Source of the DNA: HGM12998 sp900756495
Lineage (GTDB): Bacteria; Bacillota; Clostridia; Oscillospirales; Oscillospiraceae
DNA length: 64,000 nucleotides
Assembly: GCA_958477305.1 (NCBI GenBank)
Contig: CAUEFI010000005.1
Span: 1 to 64,000, forward strand
Direction: 5' to 3'
This document shows, one piece after another, positions 1 to 7,545 of the stretch. The first letter of the stretch is position 1. Every line of letters starts with the position of its first letter. The position numbers and the translations under genes were made by a program. Under the pieces are notes generated by a model that ran no database searches, was not told the origin of the DNA, and was given only the letters and a program-made list of their open reading frames with translations.

Positions 1-1851
1 GCCACCGGTGAGAAGGCGCTGTTCGGCGAGTACCTCATCAACGCGCAGGGCGAGGATGTGGTGGCTGGTGTGCGTACGCCCTCTCCTATCAGCAAGCTCC
101 ACGAGGATATGCCTGAAGTGTATGAGCAGTTTGCGGCGATTGCCGATAAGCTGGAAAAACACTACAAGGACATGCAGGATATGGAGTTTACCATTGAGAA
201 TGGCAAGCTCTACATGCTCCAGACCCGCAACGGCAAGCGCACTGCCGCGGCCGCTTTGAAGGTGGCTGTTGACTTGGTGGACGAGGGCATGATCGACGAA
301 AAGGAGGCGGTCCTCCGCGTAGAGCCCAAGCAGCTGGATGCGCTGCTTCACCCCCAGTTTGACGCTGCCGCGCTGAAAAAGGCAGAGGTGATTGGTAAGG
401 GGCTGGCTGCCTCCCCCGGAGCCGCCTGCGGCAAGGTTGTCTTTACTGCTGAAGAGGCCAAGGAGTGGCATGAGCGGGGAGAGAAGGTTATTCTGGTCCG
501 CCTGGAGACCTCTCCCGAGGATATTGAGGGGATGCAGGTTGCACAGGGCATTCTTACCGTTCGGGGTGGTATGACTTCTCATGCCGCCGTCGTGGCCCGT
601 GGTATGGGCACCTGCTGTGTGTCCGGCTGCGGAGAGATTACCGTGGACTATGCCAATAAGTGCTTTACTTTGGCGGGAAAGACCTATCAGGAGGGAGATT
701 GGATTTCCATTGATGGCTCCACCGGCAATATTTACGGTGAAGCGGTAGCCACTGTCCCCGCCGATGTATCCTCCGGTGACTTCGGCCGCTTTATGGCTTG
801 GGCCGATAAATACCGCCAGCTTCAGGTCTATACCAACGCCGACACGCCCAGGGACGCCGCTCAGGGCCGCTCTTTTGGAGCTCAGGGGATTGGCCTGTGC
901 CGTACCGAGCATATGTTCTTTGAGGGCGAGCGCATCAAGGCGATGCGGGAGATGATCGTCTCTGAGACTGTCGAGGAGCGCAAAAAGGCGCTGGCCAAGA
1001 TCCTGCCCTATCAGCAGGGTGACTTTGAGGGGATTTATGAGGCCATGGAGGGCTGCCCTGTCGTCATCCGCTTCCTGGATCCCCCGCTTCACGAGTTCCT
1101 TCCCACCAAGGAGGAGGACATCGTTGAGTTGGCTGGAGAGATGGGCATTACGGTGGAAAAGCTCCACAATGTCATTGCGTCTCTCCATGAGTTCAACCCC
1201 ATGATGGGACATCGCGGCTGCCGCCTGGCCGTCTCTTATCCTGAGATCGCCGAGATGCAGACAACGGCCGTTATCAACGCTGCACTCAATGTTCAGAAGA
1301 AGCATCCTGACTGGAACATGGTACCTGAGATTATGATTCCGCTGGTGGGTGAGGTCAAGGAGCTTAAGTATGTCAAGGACGTGGTAGTGGCGACTGCCGA
1401 TCAGATTATCGCGGCTTCCGGCACAAAGATGAAATATGAGGTCGGCACGATGATCGAAATCCCGCGCGCCGCTCTGACGGCGGACGAGATCGCCACCGAG
1501 GCTGAGTTCTTCTCCTTCGGAACCAACGATCTGACACAGATGACCTTTGGATTCTCCCGTGATGATGCCGGCAAGTTCCTCAACTATTATTATGATAAGA
1601 AGATCTATGAGTCCGATCCCTTTGCCCACTTGGATCAGAAGGGGGTTGGCAAGCTGGTGAAGATGGCCGCGGAGATGGGACGGGCCACCCGTCCCGACAT
1701 CCACTTGGGCATCTGCGGCGAGCATGGCGGTGACCCCACCAGTGTGGAGTTCTGCCACAAGGTGGGCCTCAACTATGTCTCCTGTTCTCCTTACCGCGTT
1801 CCCATTGCCCGCCTGGCCGCTGCCCAGGCCGCCATTAAGCATCCCAGGTAA
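1..1851 (+). CDS. ppdK: pyruvate, phosphate dikinase, C-terminal 616 residues (5' end outside window)
   Basis: PPDK interconverts pyruvate, ATP and Pi with PEP, AMP and PPi in the cytosol; in anaerobes it usually runs glycolytically or links PEP and pyruvate pools. The frame is open from base 1, so the gene is cut by the window edge; about 70 % of a usual 875-residue protein remains. Visible are the end of the nucleotide-binding domain, the swivelling phosphohistidine domain with GGMTSHAA (catalytic His codon 580-582), and the PEP/pyruvate TIM barrel with GTNDLTQM and the catalytic Cys in GICGEHGG (Cys codon 1714-1716). All key residues seen are intact. The GTG at 58 is internal, not a start. 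A hairpin follows the stop codon. Confidence 0.97.
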   Translation, partial: ATGEKALFGEYLINAQGEDVVAGVRTPSPISKLHEDMPEVYEQFAAIADKLEKHYKDMQDMEFTIENGKLYMLQTRNGKRTAAAALKVAVDLVDEGMIDEKEAVLRVEPKQLDALLHPQFDAAALKKAEVIGKGLAASPGAACGKVVFTAEEAKEWHERGEKVILVRLETSPEDIEGMQVAQGILTVRGGMTSHAAVVARGMGTCCVSGCGEITVDYANKCFTLAGKTYQEGDWISIDGSTGNIYGEAVATVPADVSSGDFGRFMAWADKYRQLQVYTNADTPRDAAQGRSFGAQGIGLCRTEHMFFEGERIKAMREMIVSETVEERKKALAKILPYQQGDFEGIYEAMEGCPVVIRFLDPPLHEFLPTKEEDIVELAGEMGITVEKLHNVIASLHEFNPMMGHRGCRLAVSYPEIAEMQTTAVINAALNVQKKHPDWNMVPEIMIPLVGEVKELKYVKDVVVATADQIIAASGTKMKYEVGTMIEIPRAALTADEIATEAEFFSFGTNDLTQMTFGFSRDDAGKFLNYYYDKKIYESDPFAHLDQKGVGKLVKMAAEMGRATRPDIHLGICGEHGGDPTSVEFCHKVGLNYVSCSPYRVPIARLAAAQAAIKHPR

Positions 1852-1872
1852 GAGGGGATAAAAGAGTTCAAA

Positions 1873-1912
1873 AGACAAGCCGCCGCTCCAGAGCTGGAGC
1901 GGCGGCTTGTCT
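1873..1912 (+). terminator. hairpin terminator after ppdK
   Basis: A perfect 19-bp inverted repeat (1873-1891 with 1894-1912), rich in GC, starts 21 bases after the ppdK stop. It has no clear T-run, so it may act as a Rho-independent terminator of low efficiency or as an mRNA 3'-end stabiliser. Confidence 0.7.
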
Positions 1913-1991
1913 CTGACAGAGCAATAGGTTTGCAGCCAGGAGAGAAGCCCATTTTAAAGGCAGAAGGCGGAGGAAAGTTTGGGCAGGGGCC

Positions 1992-2019
1992 TTGCTTTCC
2001 CGGGTGGCTGTGCTATAAT
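1992..2019 (+). promoter_or_regulatory. promoter of the DUF1836-prmA unit
   Basis: TTGCTT (1992-1997), 16-base spacer, TATAAT (2014-2019), with an extended -10 TGC directly before it. The predicted start of transcription is near 2026, about 50 bases before the first gene. Confidence 0.75.
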
Positions 2020-2077
2020 CATTTCAACATCCTATGTTCTGGTTTTAAAAACCAGGAAAAGAGGAGGAGTGAAAAGT

Positions 2078-2668
2078 TTGGAGGAACTGCGAGAGCTGAA
2101 GGAGCGGCTGGAACGGGAGCGGCCCCAACCTTGGGAGGCAATGCCTGATATCGGACTCTATATGGATCAAATTATCTCCTATATGCCCCGCCAACTGATC
2201 CACTATGGGGAGAGCGAGGCCCTGACCTCCGCTATGGTCAATAACTATATCAAAGATGGAATGCTGCCGCGGGCGGAGGGCAAGCGGTACTCCCGTACGC
2301 ACTTAGCCTACCTCACCGCCATATGTGCCCTGAAACAAGTGCTCTCTGTGCGGGACGCCAGCCTGTTGATTCAGGCCGGGACTGAGGGGAAGGATGCCCA
2401 AACCGTCTATGCCCACTTTTGTCAGGCGTTGGACACCGCCCTCACAGAGGCGGCAGGGCAGCTGGATTTGGAGGTTGGAGCGGCACAGCTGCCGCAGCTG
2501 GCTTTGGCCTTGGCTCTGCGCAGCTATGCCGATCGTCTGGCCTGTGAGCGGATTCTGGATATTATGGCCGCCCATCTGCCACAGGAACCCCGCGCTGAAC
2601 GGAGCGGCCGCCGATCGAAAAAGGAGGCTGTCAAGGCTGAGGACAAGGGGGACGGGGCGCGTGGCTGA
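2078..2668 (+). CDS. DUF1836 domain protein, MerR-like putative regulator
   Basis: A 196-residue protein recognised as DUF1836 by the block GLYMDQIISYM followed by LTSAMVNNYIKDGMLP and YSRTHLAYLTAICALKQVLS, which is the conserved winged-helix-like core of that family; these are predicted DNA-binding proteins of unknown target. I place the start at TTG 2078 because AGGAGGAG (2062-2069) lies 8 bases upstream of it; GTG 2069 overlaps that Shine-Dalgarno site and upstream starts precede the promoter's transcript. The last 8 bases overlap prmA, so the two are translationally coupled. The C-terminus is basic and low in complexity. Function beyond the domain call is unknown. Confidence 0.8.
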   Translation: MEELRELKERLERERPQPWEAMPDIGLYMDQIISYMPRQLIHYGESEALTSAMVNNYIKDGMLPRAEGKRYSRTHLAYLTAICALKQVLSVRDASLLIQAGTEGKDAQTVYAHFCQALDTALTEAAGQLDLEVGAAQLPQLALALALRSYADRLACERILDIMAAHLPQEPRAERSGRRSKKEAVKAEDKGDGARG

Positions 2669-3611
2669 GGAGGCAAGGTGGCTGGAGGTTACCATTCAGA
2701 CCACTGAGAATGAACTGGAGGCCCTCACTGCACGGCTTACCGGCAACGGGGTTACAGGAATGGTTATCGAGGATGAGGAGGATTTTCAGCGATTTTTGGA
2801 GGAGAACCGGCAGTATTGGGATTATGTGGATGATGCGCTGATAAAGCGGATGCAGGGCGCCTGCCGGGTAAAATGCTATGTGACCGACGATGTGGAGGGT
2901 GAAAAGCAGCTTAAAGCATGGCTGTCTGGTATCGAGGCCCCATATACCACATCTCCCTTGAGCGATAACGACTGGGCTCATAGCTGGCAGAAGTATTACA
3001 AGCCCATGACGGCCGGGGAACGGCTGTATATCATTCCGGAATGGGAGAGAGAAGCGCCCATCCCGGCAGGGCGGGTTCCACTCTATTTGAATCCCGGGCT
3101 CACCTTCGGCACGGGGAGCCATGCCTCTACCCGGCTCTGCCTGGAGGGCGTGGAAACATATACAGTTCCGGGATTGCCTGTACTGGATCTGGGGTGCGGC
3201 AGCGGAATTTTATCCATTGCCGCACTGGTGCTGGGGGCATCAGAAGCGACCGCCGTAGATATCGATCCCAAGGCGGTGGACGTGGCTTATGAGAATGCCG
3301 CCCTGAATGGTATTGGGCGGGAGCGCTATACCGTTCTGGCGGGGAATGTGCTTAGTGATGCCGGCTTGGTGGAAGAGCTGGCCGGACGGAGGTATGCGCT
3401 GGTACTGGCCAATATTGTTGCCGATGTCATTATCCCTCTTTCGGCCAAGGCTACCCGGTTTTTGACCAGAGACGGTATCTTTCTGTGTTCCGGCATTATT
3501 GATACGCGGGCGGCGGAGGTTCGCTCTGCGCTGGAGAAGAACGGGCTGGAGATCCTGGAGCGCAGGGAGCAAAACGGCTGGGTGGCCTTTGCCGCCCGGC
3601 CTGCGACATAA
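2661..3611 (+). CDS. prmA: ribosomal protein L11 methyltransferase
   Basis: PrmA trimethylates lysines and the N-terminus of ribosomal protein L11 using SAM. The 316-residue length is normal for the family. The N-terminal third is the L11-recognition domain; the class I methyltransferase fold follows with motif I LDLGCGSGILS (residues about 175-185), the acidic VDIDPKAV of motif II, and the substrate-site LANIVADVI. The reading frame stays open upstream to 2394, but GTG 2661 gives the correct family length, has a GGGGGAC-type ribosome site, and overlaps the preceding stop. It is followed by a metallophosphoesterase rather than the rsmE gene often found here. Confidence 0.95.
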   Translation: MAEEARWLEVTIQTTENELEALTARLTGNGVTGMVIEDEEDFQRFLEENRQYWDYVDDALIKRMQGACRVKCYVTDDVEGEKQLKAWLSGIEAPYTTSPLSDNDWAHSWQKYYKPMTAGERLYIIPEWEREAPIPAGRVPLYLNPGLTFGTGSHASTRLCLEGVETYTVPGLPVLDLGCGSGILSIAALVLGASEATAVDIDPKAVDVAYENAALNGIGRERYTVLAGNVLSDAGLVEELAGRRYALVLANIVADVIIPLSAKATRFLTRDGIFLCSGIIDTRAAEVRSALEKNGLEILERREQNGWVAFAARPAT

Positions 3612-3740
3612 TCTGGGAGACGTGGAGGCCCCAGTGCAATGAGCGTGGTTCCATTAGGGGCCGGGCGGCATCCCACCTGCTCGGTGCACTTGCGCCTGTG
3701 GGTACAACAGGGAATACAAATCAGGTGCGAGGTGAGCGCT

Positions 3741-4847
3741 GTGCGGAAAAAGGCAGTGGTCCAGAGGCTGGAGTTTCCGGCCGGGCGGAGAGTACTGGCC
3801 ATTAGTGATATACACGGGAATCTGGAGTTCTTAAAAGGAGTATTGGCCAAAGCCGCTTTTACCCCTGACGATATTTTAATCCTGGTGGGAGATCTGGTTG
3901 AAAAGGGGCCGGACAGCCTCTCTACGCTGCGGTATATAATGGAGTTGTCACAGTCCCACACGGTTTATGCTGTCTGTGGCAATTGCGATGACTTAATCGT
4001 GGACTTTGCCGATCTGGATACAGGCTATGACCGCCCCTTTTTTCGCCATTATCTCAGCGTATGGCGGGAGCGCAGTCTTCTTCTGCAGATGGCTGCGGAG
4101 GCGGAATTGCAGGTAACCGGTCCGGAAGATCTGGCGGCTTTGCGGGATACAATCCGTACCCGCTTTGTACCTGAGCTGGACTTTCTGCGCGCCATGCCAA
4201 CGGTGCTCATCAGCGACCACTTTCTCTTTGTCCATGGCGGAGTGCCCCGGGAAGAGCGCCTGGAGGAGCTGGATGCTTGGAGCTGCATGAAAAACGATAA
4301 TTTTCGCGCCCAGGGGCGATCCTTTTACCGCTGGGTGGTGGTAGGCCACTGGCCTGTTACCCTTTATGATCCCCATATTCCCTCTGCCCGGCCAATAATT
4401 GACTGGGAGTCCCATATCATCAGCATTGACGGAGGATGTGTCCTCAAATTAGACGGTCAGCTCAATGCTCTAATAATCCCGGATGGGAATCACCGGGAGT
4501 TCTCCTATGTTGCCTATGACGGCTTGCCCTCAGCAGTGGCTCTGGATCGTCAGATGGCCTCCAGTGACTCTATCAATGTCCGCTGGGGAGAGCATGCCGT
4601 AACGGTTTTGAAACGGGGAGAAGAGATCTCGGCATGCCGGCATCTGGCCAGCGGGCGGGAGTTAAATATTTTGACCAGCTATCTCTATGAAAAGGACGGG
4701 AAGACGGTGTGTGAGGACTCAACCGACTACCGAATTCCGGTAGAGGCCGGCGATAAACTCCATGTAGTACGGCGTACCTCCGCTGGGGCCCTCGTCAAAA
4801 AAGACGGAGTGACTGGTTGGTATTTTGGGCGGCTGAAGGAGCTGTAG
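3741..4847 (+). CDS. calcineurin-like metallophosphoesterase with C-terminal SH3-like domain
   Basis: A 368-residue cytosolic protein. The first about 215 residues carry every motif of the calcineurin-like fold that binds two metals: ISDIHGN (DxH), LVGDLVEKGP (GDxxxxG), VCGNCDD (GN[HC]D), HGGVPREE and VVGHWPVT. The closest recognisable relatives are PrpE/ApaH-type serine/threonine phosphatases and Ap4A hydrolases, but the substrate cannot be read from the sequence. The C-terminal about 150 residues look like a beta-rich SH3-like module ending in VTGWYFGRLKEL. I choose GTG 3741, four bases after GAGGTGAG; GTG 3732 is possible. It probably shares the prmA transcript. 4848-5015, downstream, holds nothing I can identify. 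Confidence 0.85.
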   Translation: MRKKAVVQRLEFPAGRRVLAISDIHGNLEFLKGVLAKAAFTPDDILILVGDLVEKGPDSLSTLRYIMELSQSHTVYAVCGNCDDLIVDFADLDTGYDRPFFRHYLSVWRERSLLLQMAAEAELQVTGPEDLAALRDTIRTRFVPELDFLRAMPTVLISDHFLFVHGGVPREERLEELDAWSCMKNDNFRAQGRSFYRWVVVGHWPVTLYDPHIPSARPIIDWESHIISIDGGCVLKLDGQLNALIIPDGNHREFSYVAYDGLPSAVALDRQMASSDSINVRWGEHAVTVLKRGEEISACRHLASGRELNILTSYLYEKDGKTVCEDSTDYRIPVEAGDKLHVVRRTSAGALVKKDGVTGWYFGRLKEL

Positions 4848-5015
4848 GCCACTTACCCACAGGGGATATTCATCCATAACAGATCCCTAGCCGATGCAGC
4901 CGCCCCGGGGCGCGCAGACAAAGTAGTACTGAAAGCCCTTCATACCGGACGACACTTACAAGGCAGATATGCTGGTTCCTCTTGTACTGTCGGTGAATAA
5001 ACAGAAAGTCAGGGC

Positions 5016-5044
5016 TTGACTTTTTCCGCCGATGTTGATATACT
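5016..5044 (+). promoter_or_regulatory. promoter of the rplU-prp-rpmA operon
   Basis: TTGACT (5016-5021), a 17-base spacer and TATACT (5039-5044): a near-consensus vegetative promoter, expected to start transcription near 5051 and to leave a leader of about 100 nt before rplU. Confidence 0.85.
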
Positions 5045-5050
5045 ATCAAA

Positions 5051-5150
5051 GCCGCTTTGAATGGGCCTCAAGCGGGAATATGCGCGCTGCCAAGTGCGGC
5101 AGACTTCCCCGCCCCCGAGAGTGAGCCCGTAATGAAGGAGTTGAAACTAC
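5051..5150 (+). promoter_or_regulatory. structured rplU leader, candidate L21 autoregulatory RNA
   Basis: The 5' UTR folds as nested helices: GGGC-TCA with TGA-GCCC (5063-5070 with 5121-5127), GCGGG with CCCGC (5072-5076 with 5108-5112), and CTGCC with GGCAG (5087-5091 with 5098-5102). Firmicutes rplU operons are known to carry an L21 leader bound by the ribosomal protein; position and nested fold agree, but I cannot run the covariance model. Confidence 0.6.
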
Positions 5151-5462
5151 ATGCACGCTATTATTGAGACCGGCGGAAAGCAGTACAAGGTGGCGGAGGG
5201 AGACACCCTCTTCATCGAGAAGTTGCCTCAGGAAGCCGGCGAGACCGTGACGTTTGACAAGGTTCTGGCAATCCTGGACGGCGACAACACCACCATTGGT
5301 ACTCCTGTGGTGGCCGGCGCCAAGGTGGATGCCTCCATTGTGAAGAACGGCAAGGGCAAGAAGATCAGGATTTTCAAGTATAATCCCAAGAAGGGCTACC
5401 GCAAGCGCCAGGGCCACCGTCAGCCCTACACCAAGGTGACCATCGGCAAGATCTCTGTGTAA
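5151..5462 (+). CDS. rplU: 50S ribosomal protein L21
   Basis: A 103-residue protein, standard length, with the family start MHAIIETGGKQYKV and the 3' signature GYRKRQGHRQPYTKV that contacts 23S rRNA. ATG 5151 follows GAAGGAG by 8 bases. It is the first gene of rplU-prp-rpmA, two bases before the Prp gene; the leader upstream suggests feedback by L21 itself. Confidence 0.98.
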   Translation: MHAIIETGGKQYKVAEGDTLFIEKLPQEAGETVTFDKVLAILDGDNTTIGTPVVAGAKVDASIVKNGKGKKIRIFKYNPKKGYRKRQGHRQPYTKVTIGKISV

Positions 5463-5464
5463 GC

Positions 5465-5797
5465 ATGACCACGGCAGCTTTTCGCATGGACGGCGAACGC
5501 ATTGTGGGAGTTACCGTGAAGGGCCACAGCGGCTATGCCGAGGCGGGTGCCGATATCGTATGCGCAGCAATTACCAGCGCCGTCCGGCTGGCCGAGTGCA
5601 CGTTTAACGAGGTGCTGGGCTTGGGGGCGGCGGTCAAGGTGCGGGAGGCGGATGCCTCCATCACCCTGAAGCTCCCCGGCGGCCTGGGAGAACAGAACGA
5701 GGGTACCTGTCAGGCTGTTATGACGGCGCTCATGGTCTATCTGACCGAGCTCCGAGAGGAGTATCCCGACCACATCACCGTGGTGGAGGAGGAATAG
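5465..5797 (+). CDS. prp: ribosomal-processing cysteine protease Prp
   Basis: Prp removes the N-terminal extension of L27 in Firmicutes and related phyla, a step needed for ribosome assembly. The 110-residue protein has the catalytic pair in KGHSGYAEAGADIVCAAITSA: His in GHSGYA and Cys in DIVCAA, ten to fifteen residues apart as in characterised Prp. It sits between rplU (2-base gap) and rpmA (42-base gap), the diagnostic order. Its substrate site is visible in the next gene, so enzyme and substrate are co-transcribed. Confidence 0.95.
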   Translation: MTTAAFRMDGERIVGVTVKGHSGYAEAGADIVCAAITSAVRLAECTFNEVLGLGAAVKVREADASITLKLPGGLGEQNEGTCQAVMTALMVYLTELREEYPDHITVVEEE

Positions 5798-5839
5798 CTC
5801 TTTCCACCGCTGCATCACACACATTGGAGGTGTAATATT

Positions 5840-6124
5840 ATGCTGAAAATCGGTCTTCAGTTCTTCGCCCACAAGAAGGGCGTCGGCTCCACCCGCAACG
5901 GCCGCGACTCTGAGTCCAAGCGCCTGGGCGTCAAGCGCGGCGACGGTCAGTTCGTGCTGGCCGGCAATATTCTGGTTCGCCAGAGGGGCACCCACATTCA
6001 TCCCGGCGTCAACGTGGGCAGGGGCAGCGACGACACCCTGTTTGCCCTGAAGGACGGCAAGGTGAAGTTCGAGCGTCTGGGCAAGGATCGCAAGCAGGTC
6101 TCTATTGTGGAGATCGCCCAGTAA
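5840..6124 (+). CDS. rpmA: 50S ribosomal protein L27 with Prp-cleavable N-terminus
   Basis: L27 reaches the peptidyl-transferase centre with its N-terminal tail. The 94-residue product begins MLKIGLQFFAHKKG, matching the Prp recognition motif; cleavage after FF would leave AHKKGVGSTRNGRDS, the mature start found in E. coli-type L27. The rest (KRLGVKRGDGQFV, RQRGTHIHPG, GRGSDDTLFAL) is canonical. ATG 5840 lies 8 bases after TTGGAGGTG. A strong intrinsic terminator follows at once, separating it from obgE. Confidence 0.98.
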   Translation: MLKIGLQFFAHKKGVGSTRNGRDSESKRLGVKRGDGQFVLAGNILVRQRGTHIHPGVNVGRGSDDTLFALKDGKVKFERLGKDRKQVSIVEIAQ

Positions 6125-6136
6125 TTTGGGTATACT

Positions 6137-6172
6137 AAGGCCCCGAACGGATCACGTTCGGGGCCTTTTCTT
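6137..6172 (+). terminator. intrinsic terminator after rpmA
   Basis: A 13-bp perfect GC-rich stem (6137-6149 with 6155-6167), 5-base loop and a T-rich tail directly after it. obgE begins 53 bases later, so obgE is served by read-through or an unrecognised promoter. Confidence 0.9.
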
Positions 6173-6224
6173 CCGCAGAGAGCGGGCGGCGCAGGGCCGT
6201 CCCAAGCCAGGAGGTGCTATCATC

Positions 6225-7502
6225 ATGCCTGCATTTATTGATACTGCAAAAATAACCGTCAAAGCCGGCAACGGCGGAAACGGGGCCGTCTCCTTTCACC
6301 GTGAGAAGTATGTGGCGGCCGGAGGGCCTGACGGGGGCGACGGCGGCCGGGGCGGAGACATTATACTCCAGGTGGATGACCACATGTCTACGCTGATGGA
6401 CTTCCGCTATAAGCGAAAATATACGGCAGAGAACGGAGCGGACGGCCAGGGAAAGCGGTGCTCCGGAAAGGATGGACAGAGCCTCGTCATTAAGATCCCC
6501 CGCGGAACCGTGGTGCGCGATGCCGAGAGCGGCGGTATTGTCTGCGATATGTCGTCGGACGAGCCTTTTATTCTGGCACAGGGCGGAAATGGCGGCTGGG
6601 GCAATAAACACTTTGCCACGCCAACCAGGCAGGTTCCGCGCTTTGCCAAAGCGGGGCTGCCCGGACAGGCGCGCGAGGTTCAGCTGGAGCTTAAGCTTTT
6701 GGCCGATGTGGGCTTGGTAGGCTTCCCCAATGTGGGAAAGTCCACTCTGCTGTCAGTGGTGTCCAAGGCGCAGCCGAAGATTGCCAACTACCACTTTACT
6801 ACTCTTTTTCCCAATTTGGGAGTGGTATATGTGGAAGAGGGGGTCTCGTTTGTCCTGGCCGATATTCCCGGCATCATAGAGGGGGCCAGCGAAGGGGCAG
6901 GACTGGGGTACGATTTCCTGCGGCACATCGACCGCTGCCGCCTGTTGATTCATGTTGTAGACGTGTCAGGCAGTGAAGGGCGTTCTCCAGTGGAGGACTT
7001 CAAAGCGATCTGTGAGGAGTTGAAGCAGTACTCACCGGAGCTGGCCTCTCGCCCAATGTTGGTAGCCGGCAACAAGGTGGACATCGCAGAGGACAAGACC
7101 CTCTCGGATGCTCTGCGTGCCTACGCAGAAGAGCTGGGCCTGCCCTACTTTGAGATATCGGCCGCCGCTCAGCAGGGAATCCGGCAGCTCATGCTGGCTG
7201 CGGCCCGGGAGCTGGAGAAGCTGCCGCCGATTACAGTATACGAGCCCACCTACGTTCCCAGGCCACCGCAGGTGGATACCTCAGAGCCGCTTCAGATCAG
7301 TCAAGAAGATGGAACATGGATTGTGGAAGGAGCTTGGCTGCAAAGGCTGATGGCCAACGTCAATTTCGGCGACTATGAGTCTCGCAACTGGTTTGACAAA
7401 ATGCTTCGCTCTTCCGGCCTTTTTGATCGGCTGGAGGAGATGGGAATTCAGGATGGAGATACGGTATCTCTTTATAACCTGGAGTTTGAGTATCAGCGTT
7501 AA
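6225..7502 (+). CDS. obgE: GTPase Obg
   Basis: Obg is an essential GTPase acting in 50S assembly and stress signalling. The 425-residue protein has three domains: the glycine-rich Obg fold (residues 1-157, with KAGNGGNGAVSF and PDGGDGGRGGDI), the G domain with G1 GFPNVGKST, G3 DIPG and G4 NKVD, and the OCT domain at the C-terminus (about 345-425). The frame is open upstream to 6105, but ATG 6225 has GGAGGTG ten bases before it and gives the normal N-terminus. Placement after rplU-rpmA is the usual order. A hairpin follows the stop. Confidence 0.98.
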   Translation: MPAFIDTAKITVKAGNGGNGAVSFHREKYVAAGGPDGGDGGRGGDIILQVDDHMSTLMDFRYKRKYTAENGADGQGKRCSGKDGQSLVIKIPRGTVVRDAESGGIVCDMSSDEPFILAQGGNGGWGNKHFATPTRQVPRFAKAGLPGQAREVQLELKLLADVGLVGFPNVGKSTLLSVVSKAQPKIANYHFTTLFPNLGVVYVEEGVSFVLADIPGIIEGASEGAGLGYDFLRHIDRCRLLIHVVDVSGSEGRSPVEDFKAICEELKQYSPELASRPMLVAGNKVDIAEDKTLSDALRAYAEELGLPYFEISAAAQQGIRQLMLAAARELEKLPPITVYEPTYVPRPPQVDTSEPLQISQEDGTWIVEGAWLQRLMANVNFGDYESRNWFDKMLRSSGLFDRLEEMGIQDGDTVSLYNLEFEYQR

Positions 7503-7503
7503 A

Positions 7504-7545
7504 ATGACTGAGGCTGCCGGTCATAGCCGGCGGCCTCAGTCATTG
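7504..7545. terminator. bidirectional terminator between obgE and the phosphodiesterase gene
   Basis: A 12-bp outer stem (7504-7515 with 7534-7545) encloses a second short stem; both flanking genes end at it from opposite sides, with T-rich sequence after it on the plus strand. Confidence 0.85.
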
